Source: Bremia lactucae
Taxonomy: Eukaryota; Oomycota; Peronosporomycetes; Peronosporales; Peronosporaceae
Length of the DNA stretch: 58,929 nt
Direction of reading: 5' to 3'
NCBI RefSeq assembly: GCF_004359215.1
Contig: NC_090612.1
Span: forward strand, 758,170 to 817,098
Shown: positions 29,771 through 40,050 of the stretch, piece after piece
How the letters are laid out: the number at the start of each line of letters is the position of its first letter
Position numbering within the stretch: position 1 is the stretch's first letter
Made by a program: the position numbers and the translations under genes
The notes under the pieces: generated by a model
The model's input: only the letters and a program-made list of their open reading frames with translations
What the model was told of the DNA's origin: nothing
Database searches by the model: none

Positions 29771-30631
29771 ATGGCGCCAGTGGTGCCGGCGATGCGGGAG
29801 TTGGTGGACCAGCCGCTGAAGGAGCTGAGTAAATTGTATGAGAACTCGTTGAAGGCTATGTTGGTTTGTGGACTAGAGTTTTATTTGTCGGCATCGATGG
29901 TAGCGTCTTTCTTCCAATGCCCGGACGAAAACATGGATGCCGATCAGGAGCTGCAGACGCTCTATACATTGGCTTGGGTACCCATGGTGCTATCCATTAC
30001 CCTTGTATACGGACCGAAGACGTCACTTTCATTTTTCCCTTCACCCGAGCACTTTGAGCGCAACATGCTGCGCTGCAAGATTTTCACATGGATGTACGCG
30101 TTCGTTCTTCTAATCTGGGATCCCGACATGGTTTTTAAGACGGGCCCCTCACTTGGCGTATCGATTCTTTTCTGCATCACCGACCTTGGTCGCTTTATCA
30201 TGGACATGAAGCACTTGACAAGTGTGGAGTACGACGAGAATGGCAACTCGTTTATCATCAAAGACAAAACGACTGAGCAAGGTCAGGGGCTTCGAAATAT
30301 TCAACAACATTTTCAGCAACCTCAACAAAAGCAGAACCAGAGCTACACGACTCATTCGATTGAAATATCCGCCAAAGTCCCAGGACGACGGGCAAATTAT
30401 ACGCAAAAACAATCATGTCCAGCAGAACGAATACTGCCTGAGCAAGAAACAGTAACGCCACAGTGTGGAACTAGGCAACAAAGGCCATGTGAGTTTAAAT
30501 CAGATCCGGAATTGGCGCTGGACCAGACTCCATCAACAATAAATAGCCAGTATATGGAGGCACTGGAACCTGATGCAAAGAAGGAAGCCAATGAACAATT
30601 TGCGAAGAAGTCATTTACGTATGAGTTCTAA
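29771..30631 (+). CDS. Membrane protein with about four hydrophobic segments and Gln-rich tail
   Basis: 286 aa, single exon, ATG start. Hydrophobic stretches at about 28-48 (MLVCGLEFYLSASMVASFF), 63-81, 104-117 and 125-144 suggest three or four membrane helices. The C-terminal half (150-286) is polar and low-complexity, with a Gln-rich run at 176-190 (IQQHFQQPQQKQNQ). No signal peptide and no catalytic motif seen. I do not recognise the family; composition and codon use look like the host genes. Upstream and downstream are repeat-rich or empty. Confidence 0.65.
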   Translation: MAPVVPAMRELVDQPLKELSKLYENSLKAMLVCGLEFYLSASMVASFFQCPDENMDADQELQTLYTLAWVPMVLSITLVYGPKTSLSFFPSPEHFERNMLRCKIFTWMYAFVLLIWDPDMVFKTGPSLGVSILFCITDLGRFIMDMKHLTSVEYDENGNSFIIKDKTTEQGQGLRNIQQHFQQPQQKQNQSYTTHSIEISAKVPGRRANYTQKQSCPAERILPEQETVTPQCGTRQQRPCEFKSDPELALDQTPSTINSQYMEALEPDAKKEANEQFAKKSFTYEF

Positions 30632-32047
30632 GCAAGATTAAACGTGCAGACGAATAAAAAATGCTTGCAATAACATACAGCAATGCACTCACCGCTGTAA
30701 ATCTGTAAGATTAGCAGTCGGATAACTGTAACACAAGGCAAGAATGTGTTGTAGCCAAGTTGCACAGGGGTGGTGTGAACACGTCGTCCAAGACATACAT
30801 TTCGAGAAAAGGGACAACACTGCAATAAATGAGATGAGATAGGCTGTCATTCTATCGTAACCTAAAGATCATTACATTTGCCATTCCAAGTCTTCACCAG
30901 TGTACAAAAGTTCTCGCTGCGGCGGCACAAAATGTATTTAACAGAATATGTCAGCAAATATCATACATTATTTCTTGACTTTTAGAAGTTGATTAGATCA
31001 ATAACTAAAAACTAAAGCCATACCGAATTGTAGTGTGACCTGTTCGCTCATTAGCTGAACCGACCCTTCTAGAGGCAAATTTAAGTTAACTGTGCTGTCA
31101 CGGTTAATCGACGTCGCTTGGCCTCCGACCCTGGAAAGAAGCCTTCAGATCAAACGTTAGCTTAATTTCCTGACATCATGTTTGGCTTTAGACCACCGCT
31201 TGTAGCTGGCCAAAACGACTTCTTGGTAAATGCATTTATGTGTACCATACAGCGCCTTCTTCATTCTTGGTGAGCGCCAAGTAGATAAATACTATTGTTG
31301 GTAGCTGATTAATTGGTAACGGTAATGATGCCACAAACTTGAGTGGAGCTAAGCACAATTTATCCAGCATCCCAAGGCTCAGTGTGACGAAAGTTTTGTT
31401 TAATGAAGCGGCACTTACGGTGTTAGTCATGTAAATAACATACCTGCAATCCGAGGTGCGCAATGCGTCGTGTTTGGGTGGCCAATATGACTTCCCAAGC
31501 AATTAAGCAGTGAAATATTACGTGATGGACCGAATATCAGCAACAATTGGCTTTATATTTTCCAAAAGGCAATGCTTTAAATATCTTTTGATGAAAGGGC
31601 CGGATAAAGCACAAGATGTTGGCTTTTCAAGGTAGTTCATGCCGTGACGCTCCACCGAGCATGCGACCTTATATTGTCCACTGTGGAAATGAAGGAACTG
31701 AAGGCAGTGCCGCCTCAGATTGGATAAGCTCAAGGTAGTTACTGGGTTTGGTCGTGCCGACTGCGTGTTTTATTCACGTTGTTTTTTCTTTCGTGTGCAT
31801 ATGGCAGTACAGTATCGATAATACCCTCCAATAGCCATATACTTGCTACAAAAAGAGCGGACGTGCGTTAGATCAAGCAAAACGTCTAGCCGACCAGGTA
31901 CGAAAGTCTTGCCCTGCGTTTGTACAATGTTGGAAGTGTAGACAAACATTTTGAGAAACAATCTTGCCTCACAATTGATAGGCGTTGACATACACCTCTG
32001 TGCTCCGCGGCCGCGTCTAAGCACAACACCACTTTTTGGACACGCAC
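30632..32047. other. Intergenic stretch, nothing recognised
   Basis: 1.4 kb with only short, unsupported frames on both strands. No LTR family match was noticed. The promoter of the two-finger gene presumably lies near its right end. Confidence 0.55.
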
Positions 32048-32543
32048 ATGAGCTCCAATGACCGGTTTAATGACATGCAATTGCATAGTCACAGTCAAGA
32101 CGTGCACCAATCAGCGCCTCATGCCTCCCAAAACGAGAAGAGCTGGCAAGACGGACGCTATGAGATGGAATCGTTATGCAATCCTGATCAGGAAAGCGAG
32201 CAGGAGAAAACTAATCGAACAATGAACAACGGCGAGCGCAGAGAGACTTCGTACGAGGAGCAGTGGCGTGATGCGTCCCTGGCACCGACAGCTAATGGAT
32301 ATGTTTTGGAAATCGCTTGTCGAGTGGAATGGTGCTACCAAGTAGGCAAACGTTTTAGACTGTGCTGGGCACATGGTGGAGGTACGTAAATTGAGGTGAG
32401 TGGACTTTGAGACAGCGTGTTGCTGACAATTCTTGTCAATAGTTCGAAAATGCTGTCACAGCAAGTGCTCAAAGATTGCAATCGATACCAGCGAGTTCTG
32501 CGTCCTTCACAGCGTGACTACACGTTACAATAGTTTGAATTAG
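32048..32543 (+). CDS. Small protein with two WRKY19-like fingers, one intron
   Basis: Exons 32048-32381 and 32443-32543, with a 61-nt intron (GTACGT...CAATAG); 144 aa. Without splicing the frame stops just after the first finger. Splicing produces C91-x4-C96-x9-C106-x2-H109, then G-G-V-R-K, then C115-x4-C120-x10-C131-x2-H134. This is the same unit as in the seven-finger protein at 17979-18950, which supports both the gene and the splice sites. The N-terminal 90 residues are polar (His/Gln/Glu-rich) and probably disordered. I chose the ATG at 32048; the frame is open 12 nt further but without ATG. Confidence 0.75.
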
Positions 32544-32823
32544 TTCACCACTTCGCTTTGTGATCTAAAAATCAGTCTCTATGGCTTGAATGAACAGTCA
32601 TAATGATATTACTGTGAGATGGACGATCTACTTGTGTTTAGGAAATGCAGCCGACATTTTTTGAAGCTCATGCTACAAAAGTTTCGAAACGCAGTCATGA
32701 ATTATAATGATACCGATGCCAGCAAAATACTTAATTGATACACTTCTCGCCATCCTTATAAGTGCACCGGCCACAAAAATTTGTGGTATCGCAAGGTTAA
32801 GCACGGACAGATCTCAGGGCATT

Positions 32824-33264
32824 TGTAACGGGGCACTACGACTTGTACTGTTTCAGTACAAGTCCACTTCACACTGCTTCAGTTGTGAGTGGTGCCTTTC
32901 GTTAGGTGACGTACACTGTACGTGTAGAGGAAGACTTCTCTTAAGACAAGTTAACTTAAGAGGGTAAAATGAAGACTGTATTAATATAGTTAAGTGTTTT
33001 TTAATCTATCTTTGTAAATGCTGACTTAACCATAACCTAATACTAAACATGTAAATGAATTCTTATCTCTATCTTATCTTGTAACTCTCTACAGCTGATT
33101 AGTCTGCGGAATAAATAGACATAATGGCCTATACCTATTTATGGATAAGATTTCTGAATATTACTATATAAAGTAATATCCTCCAAATATTATCTACCTT
33201 TTAGATAATATATTAATTAACAACCTTTAAGTGTTAATTTCATGTAAAGATACACCCCGTTGCA
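32824..33264 (-). mobile_element. Solo LTR, family A, with target-site duplication
   Basis: Bounded by TGTAACGGGG at 32824 and CCCCGTTGCA ending at 33264, and flanked by the 5-bp direct repeat GCATT (32819-32823 and 33265-33269). 441 bp, reverse orientation relative to the element at 56576. An intact target duplication with no internal region means LTR-LTR recombination after insertion. Confidence 0.92.
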
Positions 33265-33373
33265 GCATTCGTAAATCAGGAACTAAATTTTGATTAACAA
33301 CTCCACATCATAGATTTTAAGCGTAAGAAGAAGAAACGACAAAATATTACTCAGATTTTGGATGACGTAATCA

Positions 33374-33466
33374 TGTAACGGGCTAAAGTTGCCATATGTT
33401 ACACAACCCCGAGGAGTACACTTTGTGCACTTGTAGGCGGACACGTCGTAATGCGGCCACGCTCTA
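33374..33466. mobile_element. Two family-B LTR ends fused head to tail-inverted
   Basis: 33374-33431 matches the first ~58 nt of family-B LTRs (TGTAACGGGCTAAAGTTGCC). 33432-33466 is the reverse complement of their last ~35 nt (TGTAGGCGG...GGCCACGCTCTA). The junction is gtgcacttgtagg. A family-A LTR begins directly after. Confidence 0.7.
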
Positions 33467-33879
33467 TGAAACGGGGCACTACAACTTGTACTGCTTCAGT
33501 ACAAGTCCACTTCGCACTGCTTCAGTTGCGAGTGGTGTCTTACATTATTTCACGTACACTAGTACGTGCAGAGGAAGACTTCTCTTTAGGGCAACTAGCT
33601 GTATTAATATAATTAAGTATCTCTTCTTTCTATCTCTTAATGCTAACTTAATTATGAGCTAATACTAAACATGCAATTGAAATCTTATCTGTCTCTCTCT
33701 CTTTGTTTACGTTTACAGCTGATTAGTCTGCGGGATTAGTAGACCTATACCTATTTATGGATAAGAGTTCTGAACATTACTATATAAAGTAATATTCTCC
33801 AAAAAATTTTCTACCTTTTAGATAATATATTATCTAACAACCTTTAAGTGTTAATTTCATAACGATACACCCCGTTACA
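33467..33879 (-). mobile_element. Family-A LTR next to a polypurine tract
   Basis: TGAAACGGGG at 33467 to CCCCGTTACA ending at 33879. On the minus strand the sequence just before it is AAGAGAGGGTGA (33880-33891 reversed), a good polypurine tract, so it is built like a 3' LTR of a minus-strand element. The flanks show no 5-bp duplication. Confidence 0.8.
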
Positions 33880-33957
33880 TCACCCTCTCTTAAACGATAA
33901 TCACTTTGACTGTCATTGGATGGAGTGGTCACTATGTGACCACTTAATTTTAAAACG

Positions 33958-35510
33958 ATGTTGATTTGTCAGAACCATCATTTTAAATTCCATCGCATGA
34001 TGGACAAACTCATGCGGGGTGTTGATAGTGCTGCGCCTTCGGCTGCGGTTCGTGCAGCCGCGGGTGACGCACTGTTATCTCTTGCGGTTGACGGAACGTC
34101 TGCCGTAGTATCTTCCACTCGCGCAACACTAGATGTTGCGGGTGCATGTGGTGATTCACCACGTGAATACGACCCCTCTTTGGAGGATGTAGAAAAGTAC
34201 TTTCTTTTCGTCAAGATCTAATGGATGAATTCTATCAGATCCTTATGCGTGAACAGGACATCCCGCTTACAACAGTAAGTAAAATAAGCGGAATGCTATG
34301 GGAGTAGCTAGTTATGTCACAGGGATTTAGTAATGCCCCTGCGACATTCAACAAATGTGTAACCGATCTGTTGAGATCGGTGCAGTATTTCGCACCAAGT
34401 TTTTTTAAACGATGTTTTCTTTCATAGCAGAGACATGAACGGAAAGTCGGACGTTGAAGTACATCGTACCCACGTCCGAAAGGTTCTTACACTTATGCGT
34501 AAGCACAAGCTGTATGCTGATTTCAAGAAGTGTATATTCGCTGCAAGCAAATATACACTTCTTGGGTGCATCGTGGGTAAACACAGTGTACGCCCGGATC
34601 CAGAAAAGGCCAAGGCGATCACCGACTGGCCTCTGCCACTCGATGTAAGGAGACTTAGAGATTTTCTCAGATAAGCGGCGTACCAGCAGAAGTACTCACG
34701 CATTACGCCGAAATGACAGTACATCTTTCTTCTTTGTTGAAAAAAATGTAAAGTGGACAAGGAACGCTGATTGACAGCGTTTCTTTGAGGGTATCAAGAA
34801 AAGCTTGATGCAATGGCCAATCCTGGCGATTGCGGACCAAGACAGTGGTCTGTGGCGCCAGCGGTTTTGCAATCAACTGTGCGTTAATGCTAGATGACAT
34901 AGACGGCGCAGAGCGCGTCGTTCGCGTCAGCTTCAACGAGCTGAACGCAACTGCCCAGTGCATGCAAGGAACTCCTTGCCGTGAAATCTGCACTGGCAAG
35001 GTTTAGGGTCTATCTCTTGGTAGATACACATTTTTTGTATATACGAACCATGCGGCTTCACGCACGGCCTTAAACAGCACACACCTCTCGCAAAGAATGG
35101 CAAGATGGTTCTCTTTCTTCGCAGAGTATAACATCTCCGTGAAGTGTAAACCAGGACGACTTAATGTCGTCGCTGATGCCCTTTCGCGCCGGCCCAATGT
35201 TGAGCCGGCTGCGCAAATCAATAGTGAGCATAAGCCCACTGTTGCAACAATAAGTGTTCCATCGTCAACATTACTCTACGACGTTAGAAGAGCTCATCCA
35301 GAAGATAAGGCTCTTAAAGGTTTGATAGACTACCTAAGAAATTCATCCCAACAATCCTTAGAGGGACTGTCGAAATTGTATCGATCCTGAACAGATCAAT
35401 ATACAACACGCAATAGTTCATTGTATTCTACAGCCATTGCTGGCGACACACCTCGTGTCATCGTCCTACCCATAATGATTTGCGATTACGCATCCTGTAT
35501 GAGTACCACA
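33958..35510 (+). pseudogene. Gypsy RT-RNase H remnant, plus strand
   Basis: Frames jump often. RT motifs: MDEFYQILMREQDIPLTTVS and GFSNAPATFNKCVTDLL; then the primer-grip/connection KHKLYADFKKCIFAASKYTL; RNase H with VYTNHAASRTAL, LSQRMARWFSFFAEYNISVK and NVVADALSRRPNVE; then NDLRLRILYEYH at 35474-35509, the lead-in to the integrase finger. The catalytic Y/F-x-D-D region is replaced by FAPSFFKRC, so it is dead. It continues logically into the inverted block to its right. Confidence 0.8.
34524..34564. repeat. Perfect 15-bp inverted repeat in RT remnant
   Basis: caagaagtgtatatt (34524-34538) and aatatacacttcttg (34550-34564) pair perfectly with an 11-nt loop. It overlaps codons of the RT connection. 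Confidence 0.95.
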
Positions 35511-36917
35511 CAAGATCTCTCCCTTGGAGGAAAGAAAGGATCGTCTGGTTCATAAAAATAAGACCCTGTTCCGAGAAAATAAGTCTTTAGCTCGGAACCG
35601 TCAGGCTTTGGCTGATGCTCTTGACCGTTCCGGTGTAATCCGGGATCGGGTGAAGTCTCGTACTGATTGTACGGTCGGAGACGCCGAACATAAAACGTAG
35701 GATGCGTACGCATACTACGAGGCAGCTCGATCGTGTATGCATTGACTTGGCGATGTAGTACACGAAATGGACCGATATTCCTGGGCAGTAATGTATTACT
35801 GCCTACATTCGTCACTACGTGCTTTAGTAAATTTACCGTAGACAGTAGGACTAGGTCATTAATTTTAAATGAAAGTATGTTTGCTCTTCCATTTTTGTCA
35901 GAGTTACGTTTCTGTTGGTCCACCGCATCAGCAATGGAATCCTGTACGAAACGGACCAGTGCTTCTCTAGCCACCAGGAAACCACCTGCTGACTCTTTTT
36001 TTGTTTTTCAGTGCGTCCGGATCGCACGGCGGAGATATTAATCTTCATTGTTGAGATTACTATCATTCTCATCAATAGTATTGTTTTCGATGCTGAGTCT
36101 TCTGCATCGTTGTCTACTTCAATGTTAGTTAACTCAACATTGGTATCCTTCGCATTGACCATAGGGCTATTGCGTGATGAGCAAGAGCTGAAAGGTACTT
36201 TGCTCGAGTGAGTCCCTCCCCCCTTAAATAAGCGTTAGTATAAAAAAGGAAAGGAATATGTGGGTGGCGTAAGCCATTCACGAAAAACGGTGTATGCTTT
36301 GTAGAAGCATGCAATGAATTGTTGATGGCAAATTCTACCATCGGCAAGAACTCGCTCCAACTCTTAAAAGTGGACGTTTCCGCGAAGAATCTCTTCGAGA
36401 ATACGGTTTGCACGCTCCGTCTGACCATGTGTTTCAGGATGATCAGAAGTTGACATTTTTAACTGGGTTCCAAGTGATTTGAACACTGTTTGCCAAAATC
36501 TCGCCGTGAATCTAGGGTCTCGATCTGAGACCAGTCCACGGGGTAACCCATAGAGTCGAAATATCGTGTCAATAAACACACGAGAACAGCCTTAGGCTGT
36601 GATCGAATCCGGGATGGCAGCAAGATGTACCATCTTGCTAAAACGGTCAGCAAAAACAAGAATACCATTATTCTTGTGGGTGTCTTCGAAGAATCCGAAG
36701 ACTAAAATAATAAATATCGGCTGTCAACACTCTGCCGGAACAGACAGAGGTTGTAACGGAGCACGGGGTGAAGCACTGGCTTTCCTAGTTAACAAACTTC
36801 GCAAGCACGATGTACTTGTGGACGAACTCATACTGGCGTGGCCCGTAGAAGTCGCGACTTATCGTGAGATAAATCCTCTCATGTCCACCATGACCACTAA
36901 TTGGTGCATCGACGAGC
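35511..36917 (-). pseudogene. Integrase block in inverted orientation
   Basis: Reading right to left: H2C2 finger region (DAPISGHGGHERIYLTISRD, 36915-36785), catalytic core (LVSDRDPRFTARFWQTVF, SDHPETHGQTERANRILEEI, 36660-36364), VEFAINNSLHAST (36428-36129), then ALVRFVQDSIADAV and GPFRVLHRQVNAYTIELPRS (35974-35511). The flanking RT-RNase H and chromodomain are on the plus strand, so this block is opposite to both. Several stops and frameshifts. Confidence 0.8.
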
Positions 36918-37021
36918 TCACAACAGCTCGTTTTGAAGGCACTGATGTGTCCTTTCGTTCGCCAGTTGTTCAGTCGCAATCTGCGCACAACTTTTCAACT
37001 GGTCACAAGAAACTATCAACG

Positions 37022-37100
37022 GTCACCGCTAACTCGCGGCGACGGAATCGCTCGTGATCAACAGTCACCGCTAACTCGCGGCGACGGGATCGCTCGTGAT
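37022..37100. repeat. 42-bp tandem duplication
   Basis: Two copies of a 42-bp unit starting gtcaccgctaactcgcg at 37022 and 37064, with one difference (ggaatcg versus gggatcg) in the aligned part. In the plus-strand frame it duplicates Thr-Ala-Asn-Ser-Arg-Arg. Too few copies for a satellite. Confidence 0.9.
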
Positions 37101-37179
37101 GAAGATTCTCCCCTAAATGATAAAGGATGTGATCCACATTACGATGTTGAATCGTACTCGTCAAATGAGGCGAACCCAA

Positions 37180-37475
37180 TTTTCCTCCTCCACCACATCC
37201 ATTGACGGATTTGAGTGGTTAGAAGCGTTTTCTTGTTGAACGCCTCGAGCCACCGTGATGAAAAGGGGTTTGAACGAGTTATCTCGTTCTTTAGCGAGGG
37301 TATCCACCCTCGCATTATAGTTGGGAACCTCGTTGATGGACGCACCGGTATCGTTCGACAGTACAATGAGACCCATCTTCCTCGACAGAGGGGCCATCAG
37401 AGAACAAGCGCATCCCGCGCTCGTAAAAGCATTGGAGGTTTTCAATCCCTAGTCGCATCTCACAAGAGATGAGCG
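37180..37475 (+). pseudogene. Degraded chromodomain of Gypsy pol
   Basis: Aligns with the minus-strand chromodomain at 43265-43564: proline-rich start (cctcctccaccaca), FLVER-like segment, PPS-like stretch, then IVRQYNETHL. Frameshifts and small deletions disrupt the fold. It marks the 3' end of pol in a plus-strand element. Confidence 0.7.
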
Positions 37476-37682
37476 TCCTCTAATGAGGATCTTTAAGGGA
37501 GTGTACTTCCTTAGGGGATGACCTGCGCCCTTATTACAGCATGGACATGAATCCCTCCACGAGAGGAAAATGTACCATAGTCGGTGCAGTTTGTAGAGTG
37601 CACCGACTATGGTACATTTTTCGAGCCGTTCACGAGAAACATCCAGTTTGTCAAGCCAGGTCTCGCGGCTTATGCTTTGCAC
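37449..37682 (-). CDS. Antisense ORF with YKLHRL and CPCC motifs (copy 1)
   Basis: An open minus-strand frame of 77 codons without ATG, so probably a piece of a longer ORF. It shares LDKLDVSRERLEK, GALYKLHRL and W-x-D-x-CPCC with the plus-strand frame at 42904-43248. In both places it lies tail to tail with a chromodomain. In the sense direction this stretch has several stops. A 22-bp perfect hairpin (37567-37620) lies inside it. Confidence 0.5.
   Translation of the reverse strand: MQSISRETWLDKLDVSRERLEKCTIVGALYKLHRLWYIFLSWRDSCPCCNKGAGHPLRKYTPLKILIRGRSSLVRCD
37567..37620. repeat. Perfect 22-bp inverted repeat
   Basis: aaaatgtaccatagtcggtg (37567-37586, plus ca) pairs with 37599-37620 without mismatch; the loop is 10 nt. 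Located in the antisense ORF. Confidence 0.97.
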
Positions 37683-38613
37683 ATTCTAGAAAAATGATGT
37701 AAAAGCTTGGAACAAAGGTTTGACATGCCGCAAAGCTGGCAGCTGTATGGACCAGTGCAGCTGTTGGTAATGCAAATGTTTCAGTAGACGCTAACGTCTA
37801 CTCTGGGGAATAAGTCGCATCCTACTCCTATTAGAGACGACTGGAATATGTCATCTGCTACACATATTGTAGGTGACTGGTCCAAGTCACCGTTATCGCC
37901 TGACTCAGTGGCTACTGGGAAGGCCGCCGGATCATCCGGGGCCGAGTCAGGGAAACCTTTGGGTTTTAATGTGACAACCAATGAGGTGATGGATGACGGG
38001 GTTGTTCGACTTGTCGGACCTCTTTGGTGGGGATTCATCTGATGATGCCGCCATGGGCGACGATCACTCTGATGACGTTAGTATGCGTCACCAGGAACTA
38101 AGTAATCGTGGAGGGAAGAACGCTGCTGGTGGTGCTAGTTTACATCAACAGGAAGGAATGATTTAAGGAATCGCTCCCAGAGCCATGTTAGTGTTAACGT
38201 TTACATGAGTCAACAGGAGAATGAACCGCAATACGTTGCGGCTCGCTCCCGAGAAGAAGCCTTGCTTGCCCTTGAAGGGTAACCTAGCTCGTTGGTCTGT
38301 TATGGCCAACGATCGATACAAATTTCCGTTATTCGACTCATCCAGGCTTCACAATGTTGGTGAGTATAAAACGGAATCTTCATCGATGCCTTTTTCGGCA
38401 TCGGTGGTACACTTGTAAGCGGGCAAAGGCTCACGGGCTACGGACTTGTTCGTAGCCATGCTCGAACAAATTGGTTTCCGAACAAAAAATGATAATGCGA
38501 CAAAATTGGAATTTATATAAAATTCAATAATGCAGAATTTACAGGGAAAGACACAATAGTATTCCCTGTCACCCCACATTAGTAACTATGGTGACTGTTG
38601 GTTAAAGGGGTGA
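37683..38613 (+). other. 3' region of the plus-strand Gypsy element, ending in a polypurine tract
   Basis: No long ORF. Partial frames include VAARSREEALLALEG (38229-38273) and a Ser/Asp/Gly-rich stretch (37848-38042). 38230-38400 is alignable with 25960-26170, so it is element sequence. It ends with gttaaaggggtga (38601-38613), the polypurine tract, directly before the LTR. Confidence 0.65.
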
Positions 38614-39126
38614 TGTAACGGAGTGTCTCGACACATAAGTATTATTTCCCAAAGAGTAATAATTAATGTAATGTTCTATGAAAGGAAATAAGCTAAGAAG
38701 TACGAAAAACATTTTAAATTAAAAACTTGACTTAATAGTTCCAATATTACAAATTTGGTAATGTTGTTGCAATAAGACATTAGCTCTATTGATTGGTTGA
38801 TTTAAATTGAAATTAACCACGCCAATCGTTACATGTCACGATTATGCGGTTTGCAAGGAGGCGCCATACATAGTTTGTTATTTATATGATAAAGTCAGTA
38901 GTAGATAGAAGATTGTTAAATAGGAGTCTAATACATTAATACAGTTTTACTTCTTCTCTATTTTTGAGCCTTAAAACTAACTTTTGCTAGCTAAGACTAC
39001 TGAGCTACCTGTAATCGCCCTCTGCACGTCGTCTACCGTAAAGAAAACGGGCCACTCCACCTTCACTGAAATCAGTGTAAGTTGTCTAGTTCTGTTAACA
39101 GAACTAGCAAAGGATGCCCCGTTACA
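38614..39126 (+). mobile_element. Family-C LTR (3' LTR)
   Basis: TGTAACGGAG at 38614 to CCCCGTTACA at 39126, 513 bp. Close relative at 50880-51382 and fragments at 44807-45145 and 28995-29390. Preceded by a polypurine tract, so it is the 3' LTR of a plus-strand element. Confidence 0.88.
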
Positions 39127-39282
39127 CTACTAGTATTACCAAGTGTAGGTGGCACTTCTAAAGCGTCCTCGCACTACAACACACACACCTTCAAGCACAG
39201 CGAGGAAGCGTTTACCCGTCTTCTCTCACGTATAGTATCTCATTGCGTTCTTGCTTCAGATATTTTACAGAAAACGATTGTA

Positions 39283-39503
39283 TCGGGTTGTCGCGTTGCT
39301 TAAATATCAGTACCTGTAAGAGGAATATTAAAGGAGAATAAAGTTTATTATCTTAATATTCTTACATTTTTAATATTACCATACACGCTAATATTGAAGG
39401 GGCAATGTGACAGTTCTGTTCATTAGTCGATTAAGGTCTTTTCAAATTAACCCCGCTAATCGCTGCAAGACGCGCGAATGGCGGTGAGCGCTGAGTCGCA
39501 ATA
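39283..39503 (+). mobile_element. Fragment of a second family-C type LTR
   Basis: Matches the reverse complement of about 54040-54265 (cgttac/cttaaata...gaggaata, aatattaccata, ttcattggt/agtcgatt, gcgcgaatggcggtgagc). It is cut off on the right by the family-B LTR at 39504. Confidence 0.6.
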
Positions 39504-40050
39504 TGTAACTGGCTGAAGTTGCGCTATGCTACACAATCCCCGTTAAGTACACAAAGGGTAGTTAAGGGGGTGGTCAATCACTTAAGTGAAGTAATTAGAC
39601 CCACCACTTGGGTGAGGTTCACATTGCGACCCACCCTTGAGTATGTGATTCACATAGGTGCATTCACATCGGGAGCGATGATGCCTAGCGTCATCTGTGA
39701 TGATGGCTAGCGTCATCCAAGATACGAGGTATTTAGAATAATACGCTTGCAATACAGCTATGTGCATATCAACAGAGATGGCATTTGTGATTGGTAGAAA
39801 TAGGTTTTATATTCATTACTATTAAATATAAATCACTCTATAAACTTCTTCCTAGTTCACAAGTGCGCATGTGGAGACGGATTACGCTCCCGTGACGTCA
39901 CTCAAACTAAGGCACTTAGTTGGTTGAGTGTCGCTTAGGCGCCCACCAACTACCTCACTACACGTAAGAAAAGACGGTCAAACCGCTTTCTCGCTGTGCT
40001 AGGATTTGTGCTTAAGTAGAGCGCGGCCACAATAGACGTGCCCGCCTACA
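39504..40050 (+). mobile_element. Family-B LTR (5' LTR)
   Basis: TGTAACTGGCTGAAG at 39504 to CCCGCCTACA at 40050, 547 bp. Followed by ct and TGGTAGAACTT (40053-), a likely primer-binding site, then gag. Two other copies at 44068-44621 and 52152-52684. Confidence 0.88.

Noticed and set aside
37022..37100. Possible CRISPR-like or satellite repeat
   Set aside because: Only two adjacent copies with no spacers, in a eukaryotic retroelement: a simple tandem duplication.
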